Positions 8,411 through 16,526 of a stretch of DNA of 64,000 nt are shown here, in pieces. The stretch's first letter is position 1. Each line of letters opens with the position of its first letter. This stretch comes from CAWCHZ01 sp963795555 (GTDB taxonomy: Bacteria; Actinomycetota; Thermoleophilia; Solirubrobacterales; Solirubrobacteraceae), in contig CAWCHZ010000002.1 of the NCBI GenBank assembly GCA_963795555.1, forward strand, positions 1,612,001 to 1,676,000. The letters are read 5' to 3'. A program made the position numbers and the translations under genes. The notes beneath the pieces were generated by a model that saw only the letters and a program-made list of their open reading frames with translations, was not told the DNA's origin and made no database searches.

Positions 8411-8830
8411 CTAGTCGCCACCGTCGCCCTGCGAGCCGCCGCCATCGCCGTTGTGCGAGTTGTCGTGACCGTGGCCATCGCCGTGACCCGCGCCTGTGTC
8501 GGGAGGCGGGGTCGTGGTGGGCAGGACGGTCGTGGGCGCATGGACCTCCGCGGAGATGCGGCCGTCCGCCGCGGCCGCGCCCGCAAGCATCAGCCGTGCA
8601 TCCGCCGCGGAGAGCCCGCCTGAGTGAAGCAGCCGCTCGACATCGGCACGCAGCTTGGCCACCGCCGTATGGGCGGCGGTTGGGTCATTGGCCAGCGCCG
8701 CCGTGCGGATCAAACGAATGTCCAGATGGAGCAGCGAGGCATCGCCAGCGCTGAGCGGAGCGCTCGTGGAGGTGCCTCCGCACCCAGCAAGCGCCACCGC
8801 GACCAGCAGGCTGATGGAACCGATTCTCAT
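8411..8830 (-). CDS. Small secreted lipoprotein with His/Gly/Asp-rich tail
   Basis: A 139-residue protein with an N-terminal lipoprotein signal: MRIGSISLLVAVALAGCGG, where the cysteine would be lipidated. The middle is Ala/Leu-rich helical (DIRLIRTAALAND...AKLRADVERLL). The tail GHGDGHGHDNSHNGDGGG looks able to bind divalent metal, which is an inference. The ATG at 8830 is preferred because GGAG lies five bases upstream and it directly begins the signal peptide. It is followed after ten bases by the Ser/Thr kinase, which suggests an extracellular partner or sensor for that kinase. No named family recognised. Confidence 0.72.
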   Translation of the reverse strand: MRIGSISLLVAVALAGCGGTSTSAPLSAGDASLLHLDIRLIRTAALANDPTAAHTAVAKLRADVERLLHSGGLSAADARLMLAGAAAADGRISAEVHAPTTVLPTTTPPPDTGAGHGDGHGHDNSHNGDGGGSQGDGGD

Positions 8831-8943
8831 GGTCGCTCCAACCATCGGCCCCGCCGTCACGCATCCGGTCGACGGGAATGGGCGCTCGACACCGCGCCCC
8901 GCAGCAATATAGCGATGCGCAGCGGGCGCGGCGGCGGTTGCCG

Positions 8944-9324
8944 TCAGCCCCAGAAGCCCTTGACGATCTCGCCGTCGGCCTCCACATGCGGACCGAAGAC
9001 CAGGACCTCGAGCCCATCTGGCCCAGCTTCGAACGATCTCGTCACGCCGGGGCTCACCCGGATAGCGTCGAGCGGTGCAAGTGACACAAGCTCGTCGTCG
9101 AGCTTCACGCGTCCGGAGCCGCCCAGCACGACATAGATCTCCTCGGCCGTGCGGTGGCGATGGGCGAACGCCTCACGCTGATCCGGCTTGACGATGAGGT
9201 AGTTCATGCCCGTCTGCTCGGCGCCGAGATCCGTGCGGGCAAACCGTGCCTCCTGGGTTTGCGAGAGCCCGTGCTCGGGCGCGTGGTCCTTCACATCGCG
9301 GAGATTCTTCTTTGCATAGCTCAT
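8944..9324 (-). CDS. Cupin domain protein
   Basis: A 126-residue single-domain cupin. The metal-site motif 1 is seen as HRHRTAEEIYVVLGGSGRVKLD (G(X)5HXH(X)3,4E(X)6G pattern with His, His, Glu) and motif 2 is the APLDAIRVSPGVTRSFEAGPDGLEVLVFG region, where the usual histidine is not obvious. Such proteins are small metal-dependent isomerases, dioxygenases or sugar-binding proteins; nothing here chooses between them. It stands alone between the lipoprotein gene and the divergent secreted phosphatase gene. Confidence 0.8.
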   Translation of the reverse strand: MSYAKKNLRDVKDHAPEHGLSQTQEARFARTDLGAEQTGMNYLIVKPDQREAFAHRHRTAEEIYVVLGGSGRVKLDDELVSLAPLDAIRVSPGVTRSFEAGPDGLEVLVFGPHVEADGEIVKGFWG

Positions 9325-9502
9325 CGCACGATCCTAGCTGGGGCTCGGAGAGCTCGTCGCGCACGATCGCACCCCGGGGCCGCCGATCTCGCGCTCCCCG
9401 AGGGTGGCCCGGAATGGCTGAGCCCGATCGTCGCCGTCGCGGCGGGGCAGGTTCTCGCGCTGCGCTGGGCGGAGATCGGCGGCCGGTGTAACACCTGTGG
9501 CA

Positions 9503-9552
9503 CCGTTCACATCCGGTAAACGCTGGGATCGCCGTTCACATCGAGATAACGC
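9503..9552 (+). promoter_or_regulatory. Candidate PHO-box-like direct repeats upstream of the secreted phosphatase
   Basis: CCGTTCACATC occurs twice (9503 and 9532), 29 bases apart, each followed by a TAAACGC / TAACGC-like tail. GTTCAC is the core of actinobacterial PhoP boxes, and the repeats lie ~65-110 bases upstream of a phosphatase-family gene. The spacing is longer than the usual 11 or 22 bases, so the assignment is tentative. Confidence 0.4.
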
Positions 9553-9614
9553 CCGGCCGCTGGAACTTGGTTATAAGACCCAGGCGGTCAAACCCGACAT
9601 GGAGGTTGATTTAC

Positions 9615-11480
9615 ATGCGTGGGCGTTCCAGGCAGGCGATGTTCGCTGCGCTCGCAGCTGGCGCTGTCGCCCTCGGCGTGCCGGTGGCTACGGCCTCCGC
9701 CGGTGGCAACGGCGATCACCATCAGCATCCACACGCGCTGAAGCACGTGCTGCTCATCTCGGTCGACGGACTGCACCAGTCCGATCTGGACTGGTACGTA
9801 GCCACCCATCCGGGCTCCGAGCTGGCCCAGCTGGCCAGCGGCGGCGCCCAGTACACCAATGCGCACACTTCGGCTCCGTCTGACTCGGATCCCGGCGGCA
9901 CCGCACTGATGACCGGCGGCGACCCGCGCGCCACCGGCGTCTATTACGACGTCGAGTACAGCCACGGCGTGTTCCCGCCCGGCACCACCAAGTGCTCCGG
10001 CCCGGTCCCGGGTGGCGACGTGATCTACGACTCGCCGGACGACAAGGTCGCGAACCTGCCCGACCTCTTCGGCCCGACGTACCAGGGCCAGCCGTCGGCC
10101 GGTCCGTTCCCGGCGTTCGACGCCGACGGCTCGATCTCCGGCGTGGAGCAGAACCCGAGCCTGATCATGACCATGACGCCCCACCCACAGAGTGCGCTGA
10201 ACTCGGCGACCTTCCCGGTCGATCCGGCCACCTGCAAGCCGATCCTGCCGTGGGACTACCTGAAGGTCAACACGATCTTCCAGGTCGTCCACAACGCCGG
10301 CATGCGGACCGCCTGGTCTGACAAGCACTCCATCTACACGTCGTTCAACGGCCCGGGGTCGGGCGGCAACAGCATCGACGACTTCTTCGGTCCGGAGATC
10401 GACTCACAGGCCATCGAGCCCAACGGCGTCCCCTACCCGAGTGACACCGACTGGGCACACGACGACGCCGCCACCAAGCAGTACGACGGCTACAAGGTCC
10501 AGGCGGTTCTCAACGAGCTCAATGGCCTCGACCACAGCGGGGCCAAGCAGGTCGGCGTCCCGGCGGTCCTCGGGATGAACTTCCAGGCGGTGTCTGTCGC
10601 CGAGAAGGTCGACTCGTCGAGCACGCTCACGAAGAACCCCGACGGCAGCTACACGGAGGGGCCGGTGGAGCTGGCCGGCTATCACCCTGGCACGAGGACG
10701 CCGCGCCCGCTGCTGGCCAGCGCGCTCGAGTACGTCAACGCCCAGCTGGAGCGGATGGTCGACACGATCCAGAAGGGCGGCCTGGCGTCCTCCACGGCGA
10801 TCATCATCACGGCGAAGCATGGTCAGTCGCCGCAGAATCCGCTGCTGCTCAAGCGGATCAAGGACGGCCCGATCATCAGCGCGATCAACGAGGCGTGGTG
10901 CGAGCAGCAGAGCCCGGCCGCGAAGCCCGATCCCGCGACGTACTGCAAGGCCGGGCTGAAGGCGGCCACGATCACGCCGCTGATCGTCGCCGGCACCGAT
11001 GACGATCTCTGGCAGAGCTACCTGTCGCTCAAGACCCAGGACGCGGCCAACTTCGTCAAGGGCTACCTCTGGAGCCACAGCGCGACGGCGGTGCTCTACA
11101 GCAACGACGGCGTGAACCGCGGCACCGAGCAGGTCGCGCACTCCGGTCTGGCGCGAATCTACGCTGGTCAGGAGGCCGCCAGCTTCTTCGGCGTGCCCTA
11201 TTCGGACCCGCGCCAACCGGACGTCTTCGGTCGCGTGCAGGTCGGCGTCGTTTACACGGGCGGCAGCAAGATCGCCGAGCACGGCGGCGACAACCCGGGC
11301 GACCGCCACGTGCCGATCCTGGTCTATGCGCCCGGCGTCGTGAAGCCAGCGCAGAGCGACCGCTGGGTCGAGACGACGCAGGTCGCCCCGACGATCCTGC
11401 GGCTGCTCGGACTCGATCCGCACGCCCTGCAGGCCGTCCAGATCGAGGGCACACAAGTGCTCCCGCAGATCGGGCACTGA
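9615..11480 (+). CDS. Secreted alkaline phosphatase superfamily / type I phosphodiesterase-like protein
   Basis: A 621-residue exported enzyme. The signal peptide MRGRSRQAMFAALAAGAVALGVPVATASA is followed by LLISVDGLHQSDLDWY, the metal-binding Asp start of the phosphodiesterase/nucleotide pyrophosphatase fold, and TSAPSDSDPGGTALMTGG, where the catalytic Ser/Thr would sit. IIITAKHGQSP and IAEHGGDNPGDRHVPILVY carry the later metal ligands (Asp/His). Substrates of this superfamily are phosphate mono- or diesters or sulfates. GGAGG nine bases upstream fixes the ATG at 9615. The gene stands alone, ending at a strong hairpin, and has PHO-box-like repeats upstream, which fits phosphate scavenging. 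Confidence 0.85.
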   Translation: MRGRSRQAMFAALAAGAVALGVPVATASAGGNGDHHQHPHALKHVLLISVDGLHQSDLDWYVATHPGSELAQLASGGAQYTNAHTSAPSDSDPGGTALMTGGDPRATGVYYDVEYSHGVFPPGTTKCSGPVPGGDVIYDSPDDKVANLPDLFGPTYQGQPSAGPFPAFDADGSISGVEQNPSLIMTMTPHPQSALNSATFPVDPATCKPILPWDYLKVNTIFQVVHNAGMRTAWSDKHSIYTSFNGPGSGGNSIDDFFGPEIDSQAIEPNGVPYPSDTDWAHDDAATKQYDGYKVQAVLNELNGLDHSGAKQVGVPAVLGMNFQAVSVAEKVDSSSTLTKNPDGSYTEGPVELAGYHPGTRTPRPLLASALEYVNAQLERMVDTIQKGGLASSTAIIITAKHGQSPQNPLLLKRIKDGPIISAINEAWCEQQSPAAKPDPATYCKAGLKAATITPLIVAGTDDDLWQSYLSLKTQDAANFVKGYLWSHSATAVLYSNDGVNRGTEQVAHSGLARIYAGQEAASFFGVPYSDPRQPDVFGRVQVGVVYTGGSKIAEHGGDNPGDRHVPILVYAPGVVKPAQSDRWVETTQVAPTILRLLGLDPHALQAVQIEGTQVLPQIGH

Positions 11481-11510
11481 CGGGCAGAGGTCATCGACCC
11501 AAGCATCGGG

Positions 11511-11539
11511 CGGGGCGACGGCCGTGGGCCGTCGCCCCG
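11511..11539 (+). terminator. Hairpin terminator after the phosphatase gene
   Basis: A perfect 13-bp inverted repeat (CGGGGCGACGGCC and its complement) with a GTG loop lies 31 bases after the phosphatase stop. No clear U-run follows, as is common in high-GC actinobacteria. It separates the phosphatase from the NRPS-like cluster. Confidence 0.75.
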
Positions 11540-11687
11540 TATGGAGCTAGCCATCTGTGGTCACGATTCTCGCCTCCATGACGGCGCAAATAGCGAGGAA
11601 ATCGTCAGACAAGCGCTCGACCTCGACGCGGCGCGCGATGTCTGGACGGCCCGCGCCCGGGGCAGACTGGACCGCTCGCGTACGGTC

Positions 11688-11714
11688 TTGTAGCCTACCC
11701 TTAGTTGGTAAGAT
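11688..11714 (+). promoter_or_regulatory. Candidate promoter of the dissociated NRPS-like cluster
   Basis: TTGTAG (11688-11693) and TAAGAT (11709-11714) are separated by 15 bases, shorter than ideal. It is the most A+T-rich stretch upstream of the carrier-protein gene. The remaining leader to 11840 holds two GGCGGAGACGCCA copies (11744-11756 and 11760-11772), each a short hairpin, and no gene. Confidence 0.35.
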
Positions 11715-11840
11715 TTGTAGCTGAGCCGCGGGGGCGCCCAGCAGGCGGAGACGCCAGCGGGCGGAGACGCCAAGCAGGCTGACGAGGAGGACCCACTGGG
11801 CAACGAAGCACCACCTGGCCAGGCGCGAGGGGAGGGAGTG

Positions 11841-12083
11841 ATGAGCTCGATTGAGGAGGTCGTACTTTCCTGTTCTAGAGAAGTCCTCGAAGCCGATCAG
11901 CTCGAGCTCGAAGACGACTTCATGGGGGCTGGGGGGGACTCACTCTCGGCCGTGATGCTGGCGACGGCGGTGGAGGGCGAGCTCGGAGTCGAGCTGCCGA
12001 TGCACGTCATCTTCGATTCGGCGAGTCTCGCGGAAATTGCGCAATATCTCGTCACGGCGAGCGCCAGCCCGGCCTCTTCCTGA
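11841..12083 (+). CDS. Free-standing acyl/peptidyl carrier protein
   Basis: An 80-residue phosphopantetheine carrier protein. The attachment serine is Ser34 in GAGGDSLSAVML, and EDDFMGAGGDSLSAV matches the core T motif of peptidyl carrier proteins. It would be converted from apo to holo form by a phosphopantetheinyl transferase encoded elsewhere. GGAGGG lies just upstream of the ATG; an adjacent in-frame GTG (11838) is too close to it. It is first in a five-gene run with two adenylating enzymes and two condensation proteins, so it is the probable tether for the intermediate. Confidence 0.92.
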   Translation: MSSIEEVVLSCSREVLEADQLELEDDFMGAGGDSLSAVMLATAVEGELGVELPMHVIFDSASLAEIAQYLVTASASPASS

Positions 12084-12111
12084 AAGCGATCGGGACTCGA
12101 GCGGGTCGCCA

Positions 12112-13620
12112 GTGACGGACGGCGCTCTCCACCAGGCTCTGTCGCGTTGCGCGCGGGCGCAAGCAGCGATGCCCGCGGTTGGAACGACCTCCGGCGAGAC
12201 CTGGACCTACGAGCAGCTCTTTCGGTTCTCGAACGCTCTCAGCGACTGGGCAGCGGTGGGCTCTGGAGCACCGGTAATCGTCGCAACCGAGAACAGCCTA
12301 CTTTCGGCGGCCGCGCTGGTGGCGCTGGCTCGAAACGCGGTTGTGATTCCGCTGAGGCCGGAAGCGCCGATCGATGACGTTCACGCAGCTGTCGAGACCG
12401 TAGGGGCTCGATACGCGATCGCGGAACCACCCGCGATCGAGAGGCTGGCCGCGGCCGGATTGGCAACGGCGATGAAGGTGACCACTGTCGGTGGGCACGA
12501 CATCGCTGCCTGCGCGCTGGAATGCGACCATCGGCCCGAGCTTCCGCCGGGGGCTCGCATCGTATTGCAGACGTCGGGGACGACGGGGAGCCCGAAATCC
12601 GTCTGCCTCACGGAGGGAGTGCTCGAGCTCGCGATTCGGCTAGTCGCCGCGACGCTGGAGCTTGGCGTTTCCGACTGCGCGTTGAATCTCGCGTCGATGA
12701 CGCACACACTTGGAATCGTCACCAACACGCTGCTCCCGCTGGCCACCGGCGGAAGCATTCTGTTCTGCGCCCCCCGGGACCTGGTTGCGGTCGCCGACTG
12801 GTCAGCTCGGGCGTTGCGGCCGACATGGTGTTCGGCGGTTCCGCCTGTACATCGCACACTCGTTCAGTCCTATGAGGACCGCCAGGTGCGTAGTCGGTTG
12901 CCGCTGCGGTTGATCAGGAACTCCGCCGCACCGATGCCGGACGCCTTGCGCGAGGCAGTAGACGCCACATTTGGGGCGTGCCTCGTGAACGCCTACGCGA
13001 TGACGGAGGCGCCAGGCCAGATTGCATCGACGCGGCCAGGCGAAGCGGCGAAGGGCAGCGTGGGGATCCCCACTGATTGCGTCAAGATCGCTAGCACCGA
13101 CGACACCGCTGAGGTGATCGGAGAGGTGTGCGTCCGCGGGCCTCTGGTCGGGGGGGCCTACCTGGACAGAGCTGGCCACCAGCCGGTGAGTGGCCCAGAC
13201 GGATGGTTTCGTACGGGCGATCTTGGCGTGGTCGATTCCGGCGGAGAGCTCCATCTGTGCGGACGGATGAACGAGACGATCAATTGTGGCGGCGAGAAGG
13301 TCAATCCGACCGCGCTCGAGGAGCGGCTGCGCAGGCATCCATTGATCACGGACGCCGCCGTGGCAGCTCTGAAGCACGCGTCGCTGGGGTCACAGGTCGC
13401 CGTCGGCCTGATCACGGAACGGGGCGCAAGCGTGTCCCCCGGAGAGGTGCGAAGTCATCTACGAGGCTATTTCGCGGAGGCCGTGCTGCCTCGACATGTG
13501 GTCGAAATGACTACGTTCCCGGTGACGAAGAATGGAAAGCTCGACCGGCGTGGGCTAGCTCGAGAGTTGGAGCGTCGCGTCGAGTCCAGGCGGGTGTCGC
13601 AAATGCCCAAAGCGTCATGA
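12112..13620 (+). CDS. AMP-forming adenylating enzyme 1 (NRPS A-domain-like / acyl-CoA synthetase-like)
   Basis: A 502-residue ANL-superfamily enzyme that activates a carboxylate as its adenylate. Motifs: LQTSGTTGSPKSVCL (A3, phosphate loop), NAYAMTEAPGQ (A5), GWFRTGDLG (A7), GRMNETINCGGEKVNP (A8) and TKNGKLDRRGL with the catalytic lysine (A10). All key residues are present. The GTG at 12112, 28 bases after the carrier gene, is chosen because it begins the domain; the ribosome site is weak, so coupling to the carrier gene is likely. Whether the acceptor is the carrier protein or CoA, and which acid is used, cannot be read. Confidence 0.88.
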   Translation: MTDGALHQALSRCARAQAAMPAVGTTSGETWTYEQLFRFSNALSDWAAVGSGAPVIVATENSLLSAAALVALARNAVVIPLRPEAPIDDVHAAVETVGARYAIAEPPAIERLAAAGLATAMKVTTVGGHDIAACALECDHRPELPPGARIVLQTSGTTGSPKSVCLTEGVLELAIRLVAATLELGVSDCALNLASMTHTLGIVTNTLLPLATGGSILFCAPRDLVAVADWSARALRPTWCSAVPPVHRTLVQSYEDRQVRSRLPLRLIRNSAAPMPDALREAVDATFGACLVNAYAMTEAPGQIASTRPGEAAKGSVGIPTDCVKIASTDDTAEVIGEVCVRGPLVGGAYLDRAGHQPVSGPDGWFRTGDLGVVDSGGELHLCGRMNETINCGGEKVNPTALEERLRRHPLITDAAVAALKHASLGSQVAVGLITERGASVSPGEVRSHLRGYFAEAVLPRHVVEMTTFPVTKNGKLDRRGLARELERRVESRRVSQMPKAS

Positions 13621-15122
13621 CGAGCATGGACGAGACCCTACCGGCGCTGCTCGACCAGGTGGCAGCGGTCCACGACTCTCGTCGCGCGGCGTCAGTTGAC
13701 GGCGGAGAGAGCATGACCTTCGGCGAGTGGCAGCGACGGGCGACACGGGTGGCCCATGCTCTGAGCGCGGCCGGCGTGGAGCACGCTGACCGCGTAGTCC
13801 TGGCTCTTGCTCGGGAGCGATGGCTGGATCATCTCGTTGCATACTTCGGGATACAGAAGGCTGGGGCCACGCCGGTCCTTCTGAATCCCGATGCAACCGC
13901 CCAAGAGCTGGAGGCTGTCCTACGACAGGTGGCACCCCGGATGATCATCGCCGAAGAGGGCCCTGCCGGGGACCTTCGGAGCGAGCTGCTCGTCCGTCCA
14001 GCTGAGCTCGAGTCATGCGACGCCTGCGGGCGCTCACGCAAGCTGAGCGGACCGCATCCGGATGACCTCGCCGACATCCTGTTTACGTCGGGGTCAACGG
14101 GGACCCCGAAGGGGGTGGCCACAACTCATCGCAACCTCCTTGCCACGGCAGGCAGGCCGCCGGCTCCATGGCGCGGAAGGACCTTCTTTCACGCCATGCC
14201 CCCCTGGACGGCGATTGGGGCGCAGGGGGTCGTAACCATGCAGCTCCGCGGCGCCATGGACTGGGTCACACAGCCCGCGTTCGACCCGAAGGGCTTTTGT
14301 GAGATTGCCAGCCGCTGCCGCCCCTACCTGCTCTACCTGGTCCCCGCAAGTGCCGCGCTCTTGGCCGAGACAACTGCTCCATTGGAGCGCGCGTGCGCGA
14401 GCTTGAAGGTCATTATGCTGGTTGGCGCGGCGCCGTCTCAGAGGGCCATGACCACATTGGCGGCGCGGCTGCCTCACGTCCTGCTGCTGAACGTCTATGG
14501 CCTGACGGAAGCTGGTGGCGCTCAGATCGTCGGACGTTATGACCCTCGGAGCCCAGAGCGCATCGGACGCGCGGTCGGCACAACCGAGGCGAAGATCGTC
14601 AGCGGTGGCGGCGAGATCGTCCCCAGTGGCGAGACCGGAGAGATCTGCCTCCGCCGTCGGGGCGTTGTGAACCGGCGGTACTACGGAGACACGGACGCCA
14701 CCAGCAAGGTGTTCATCGATGGCTGGGTCCGCACTGGTGATCTCGGATTCATCGACGAACACGAAAACGTGCATGTGATCGGCAGGTTGAAGGACATCAT
14801 CATCACCGGTGGCCTCAACGTCTCAGCGGTCGAGGTCGAAGCCGCGTTGGCGCAGCATCCCGCGGTCGCGGAAGTGGCGGCCGCCGGCAAACAGCATGAT
14901 GTCGTCGGCGAGACCGTGGTCGCGGCGGTCGTTACACGCGCGCCTGCATCAGAGAACGAGCTCCGCAAGTTCGCGAGGAGCCAACTGGGTCGGCAGAAGG
15001 CCCCCACAGAGGTGATGATCGTCGATGCATTGCCGCGAACCGCCACCGGAAAGATCGCAAAACCTGCCGTCGCGGCCCTGTTCGAGCGGCGCAAGCCTAC
15101 GCAGCAACGTCCCAGCTCATGA
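13617..15122 (+). CDS. AMP-forming adenylating enzyme 2 (acyl-CoA ligase / A-domain-like)
   Basis: A 501-residue second ANL enzyme, only distantly similar to its neighbour. Motifs: ILFTSGSTGTPKGVATTHRN (A3), NVYGLTEAGGAQI (A5), GWVRTGDLGFIDE (A7), GRLKDIIITGGLNVSAVEVE (A8) and LPRTATGKIAKPAV (A10 lysine). The A8 form IIITGGLNVS is more typical of acyl-CoA ligases than of amino-acid A-domains, so this enzyme may load a non-amino acid. Its ATG overlaps the previous stop (ATGA), showing tight coupling. Confidence 0.88.
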   Translation: MTSMDETLPALLDQVAAVHDSRRAASVDGGESMTFGEWQRRATRVAHALSAAGVEHADRVVLALARERWLDHLVAYFGIQKAGATPVLLNPDATAQELEAVLRQVAPRMIIAEEGPAGDLRSELLVRPAELESCDACGRSRKLSGPHPDDLADILFTSGSTGTPKGVATTHRNLLATAGRPPAPWRGRTFFHAMPPWTAIGAQGVVTMQLRGAMDWVTQPAFDPKGFCEIASRCRPYLLYLVPASAALLAETTAPLERACASLKVIMLVGAAPSQRAMTTLAARLPHVLLLNVYGLTEAGGAQIVGRYDPRSPERIGRAVGTTEAKIVSGGGEIVPSGETGEICLRRRGVVNRRYYGDTDATSKVFIDGWVRTGDLGFIDEHENVHVIGRLKDIIITGGLNVSAVEVEAALAQHPAVAEVAAAGKQHDVVGETVVAAVVTRAPASENELRKFARSQLGRQKAPTEVMIVDALPRTATGKIAKPAVAALFERRKPTQQRPSS

Positions 15123-16510
15123 GCGAACGTCGCAGCTATCCAGCCACGGGCTCGCAATCAGCGGAGCTGAGTCGGCGGGCTGGGGTTGCGGCTTATTTTG
15201 GGCGGCCGTGGTCGCATAATCTTGCGTTCGCGACGGCTGTCAGTGGACCGTTCAGCGAGCGTGCGTTTGCAGCGAGCGTAGAGCAGGTTCTTGCGCGGCA
15301 TGAGGCGCTGCGAACCCGATTCTCCCGACACAAGACACGACCAAGACAGCTTGTTGTACCCATCACCGAACCGGTTGTGGCCTTCCACGACCTCCGCGAC
15401 CTCGGCGGGCCGCGTATCCGGAGACGACACGTTGACCAGATCCTCTGCGACCTCTGCGGCGAGGCCTTCATTTCTTACCAAGCACCCAAGCTGCGGGCAG
15501 GTGTGATCAGCCTGGGCCACGACGAACACATCGTGTGTGTTGTCGTTGACCACATCGCTGCCGACCTCTATGCGCTTGGTGTCATCGCGACCGAAATCTC
15601 GGCGTGCTACGACGCAGCTGTTGGTGCGGTAGCGCCGAATCTGTCGCCGCGCCCGATGCAATACATCGACTTTGCCCAATCGCAACAGGCGGCAGGAACC
15701 GAGGAGCGAGATCTCGCCTTCTGGCAAACGGAGCTGGACGGTATGGGTAGCCAACCAGCGCTCTCCTTGCCCGGGGCAAAGTGCGAGTTCATAACCAACT
15801 TCAATGCGCGGACCACGTTGCGCGCTGTGCCGGCCGAAGTCTCGGCACGCGTGCGAGCCCTCACCCAGCGACACCGAATCACGGCGTTCGGTGTGTGGCT
15901 GAGCGCGTTCGTCGCATACGCGTTCCGTGAGACCAACCAGGCGGACATCGGAATCTTGATGCCGGTCCTGAACCGCATGCGGCCGGAGACCCGCAACGTC
16001 GTTGGCTGGCTGGCAAATCAGATCATCGTCCGCGTCACGCTTCCGGCTGCGCCTACCTACAGCACGGCCCTCGCGTACACCTGGCAGGCGCTCGTGCGCT
16101 CGCTCAAGCATCAGGCTGTGGCGTGCGACGATCCGCGGCTGGTCTGGCCGTCGGTCGAACAACCTCGCGGGTTGAGGCCGCAGGTGCTCATGAACGCCGC
16201 CGTGGTCTCCCAGCTGCCAGCCATGTGCTTCGCTGGCGCACACTGCGAACCCGCGCAGATGCCCAAGTACATCCAGCGTCATGTCCTCGACATCCGTGTC
16301 TTCGAGGGAGTGTCGCAAGCGCACGTCGCCGCCACGTACCCCGTCGAGCTCTATGACGCCCGTGCCATGGCGAAGACGATCAGTGGAATCTTCGCGAGCA
16401 TTCGCCACCTCTGTGACGAGCCGGACGGCGCGGTCGCTGCATCGTCCTCGACCTCAGACGCGTCGCTGCGCCGCCGCCGCCGCTTGACCGGCCAAACCGC
16501 CTACGCATGA
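15119..16510 (+). CDS. Free-standing condensation-domain protein 1
   Basis: A 463-residue protein of the NRPS condensation / PapA acyltransferase family, which forms an amide or ester between a carrier-bound acyl group and an acceptor. N-terminal RHEALRTRF is the C2-like motif. The active-site HHxxxDG appears as DHIAADL (about residue 142): the second, catalytic histidine and the aspartate remain, the first histidine and the glycine are changed. Later motifs include GILMPVLNRMRPETRNVVGWLANQ (C5-like). ATGA overlap with the preceding gene. The substitution suggests either an ester- or amide-forming variant or a structural partner. Confidence 0.82.
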   Translation: MSERRSYPATGSQSAELSRRAGVAAYFGRPWSHNLAFATAVSGPFSERAFAASVEQVLARHEALRTRFSRHKTRPRQLVVPITEPVVAFHDLRDLGGPRIRRRHVDQILCDLCGEAFISYQAPKLRAGVISLGHDEHIVCVVVDHIAADLYALGVIATEISACYDAAVGAVAPNLSPRPMQYIDFAQSQQAAGTEERDLAFWQTELDGMGSQPALSLPGAKCEFITNFNARTTLRAVPAEVSARVRALTQRHRITAFGVWLSAFVAYAFRETNQADIGILMPVLNRMRPETRNVVGWLANQIIVRVTLPAAPTYSTALAYTWQALVRSLKHQAVACDDPRLVWPSVEQPRGLRPQVLMNAAVVSQLPAMCFAGAHCEPAQMPKYIQRHVLDIRVFEGVSQAHVAATYPVELYDARAMAKTISGIFASIRHLCDEPDGAVAASSSTSDASLRRRRRLTGQTAYA

Positions 16511-16526
16511 GGGACAGCTGCGTCGA

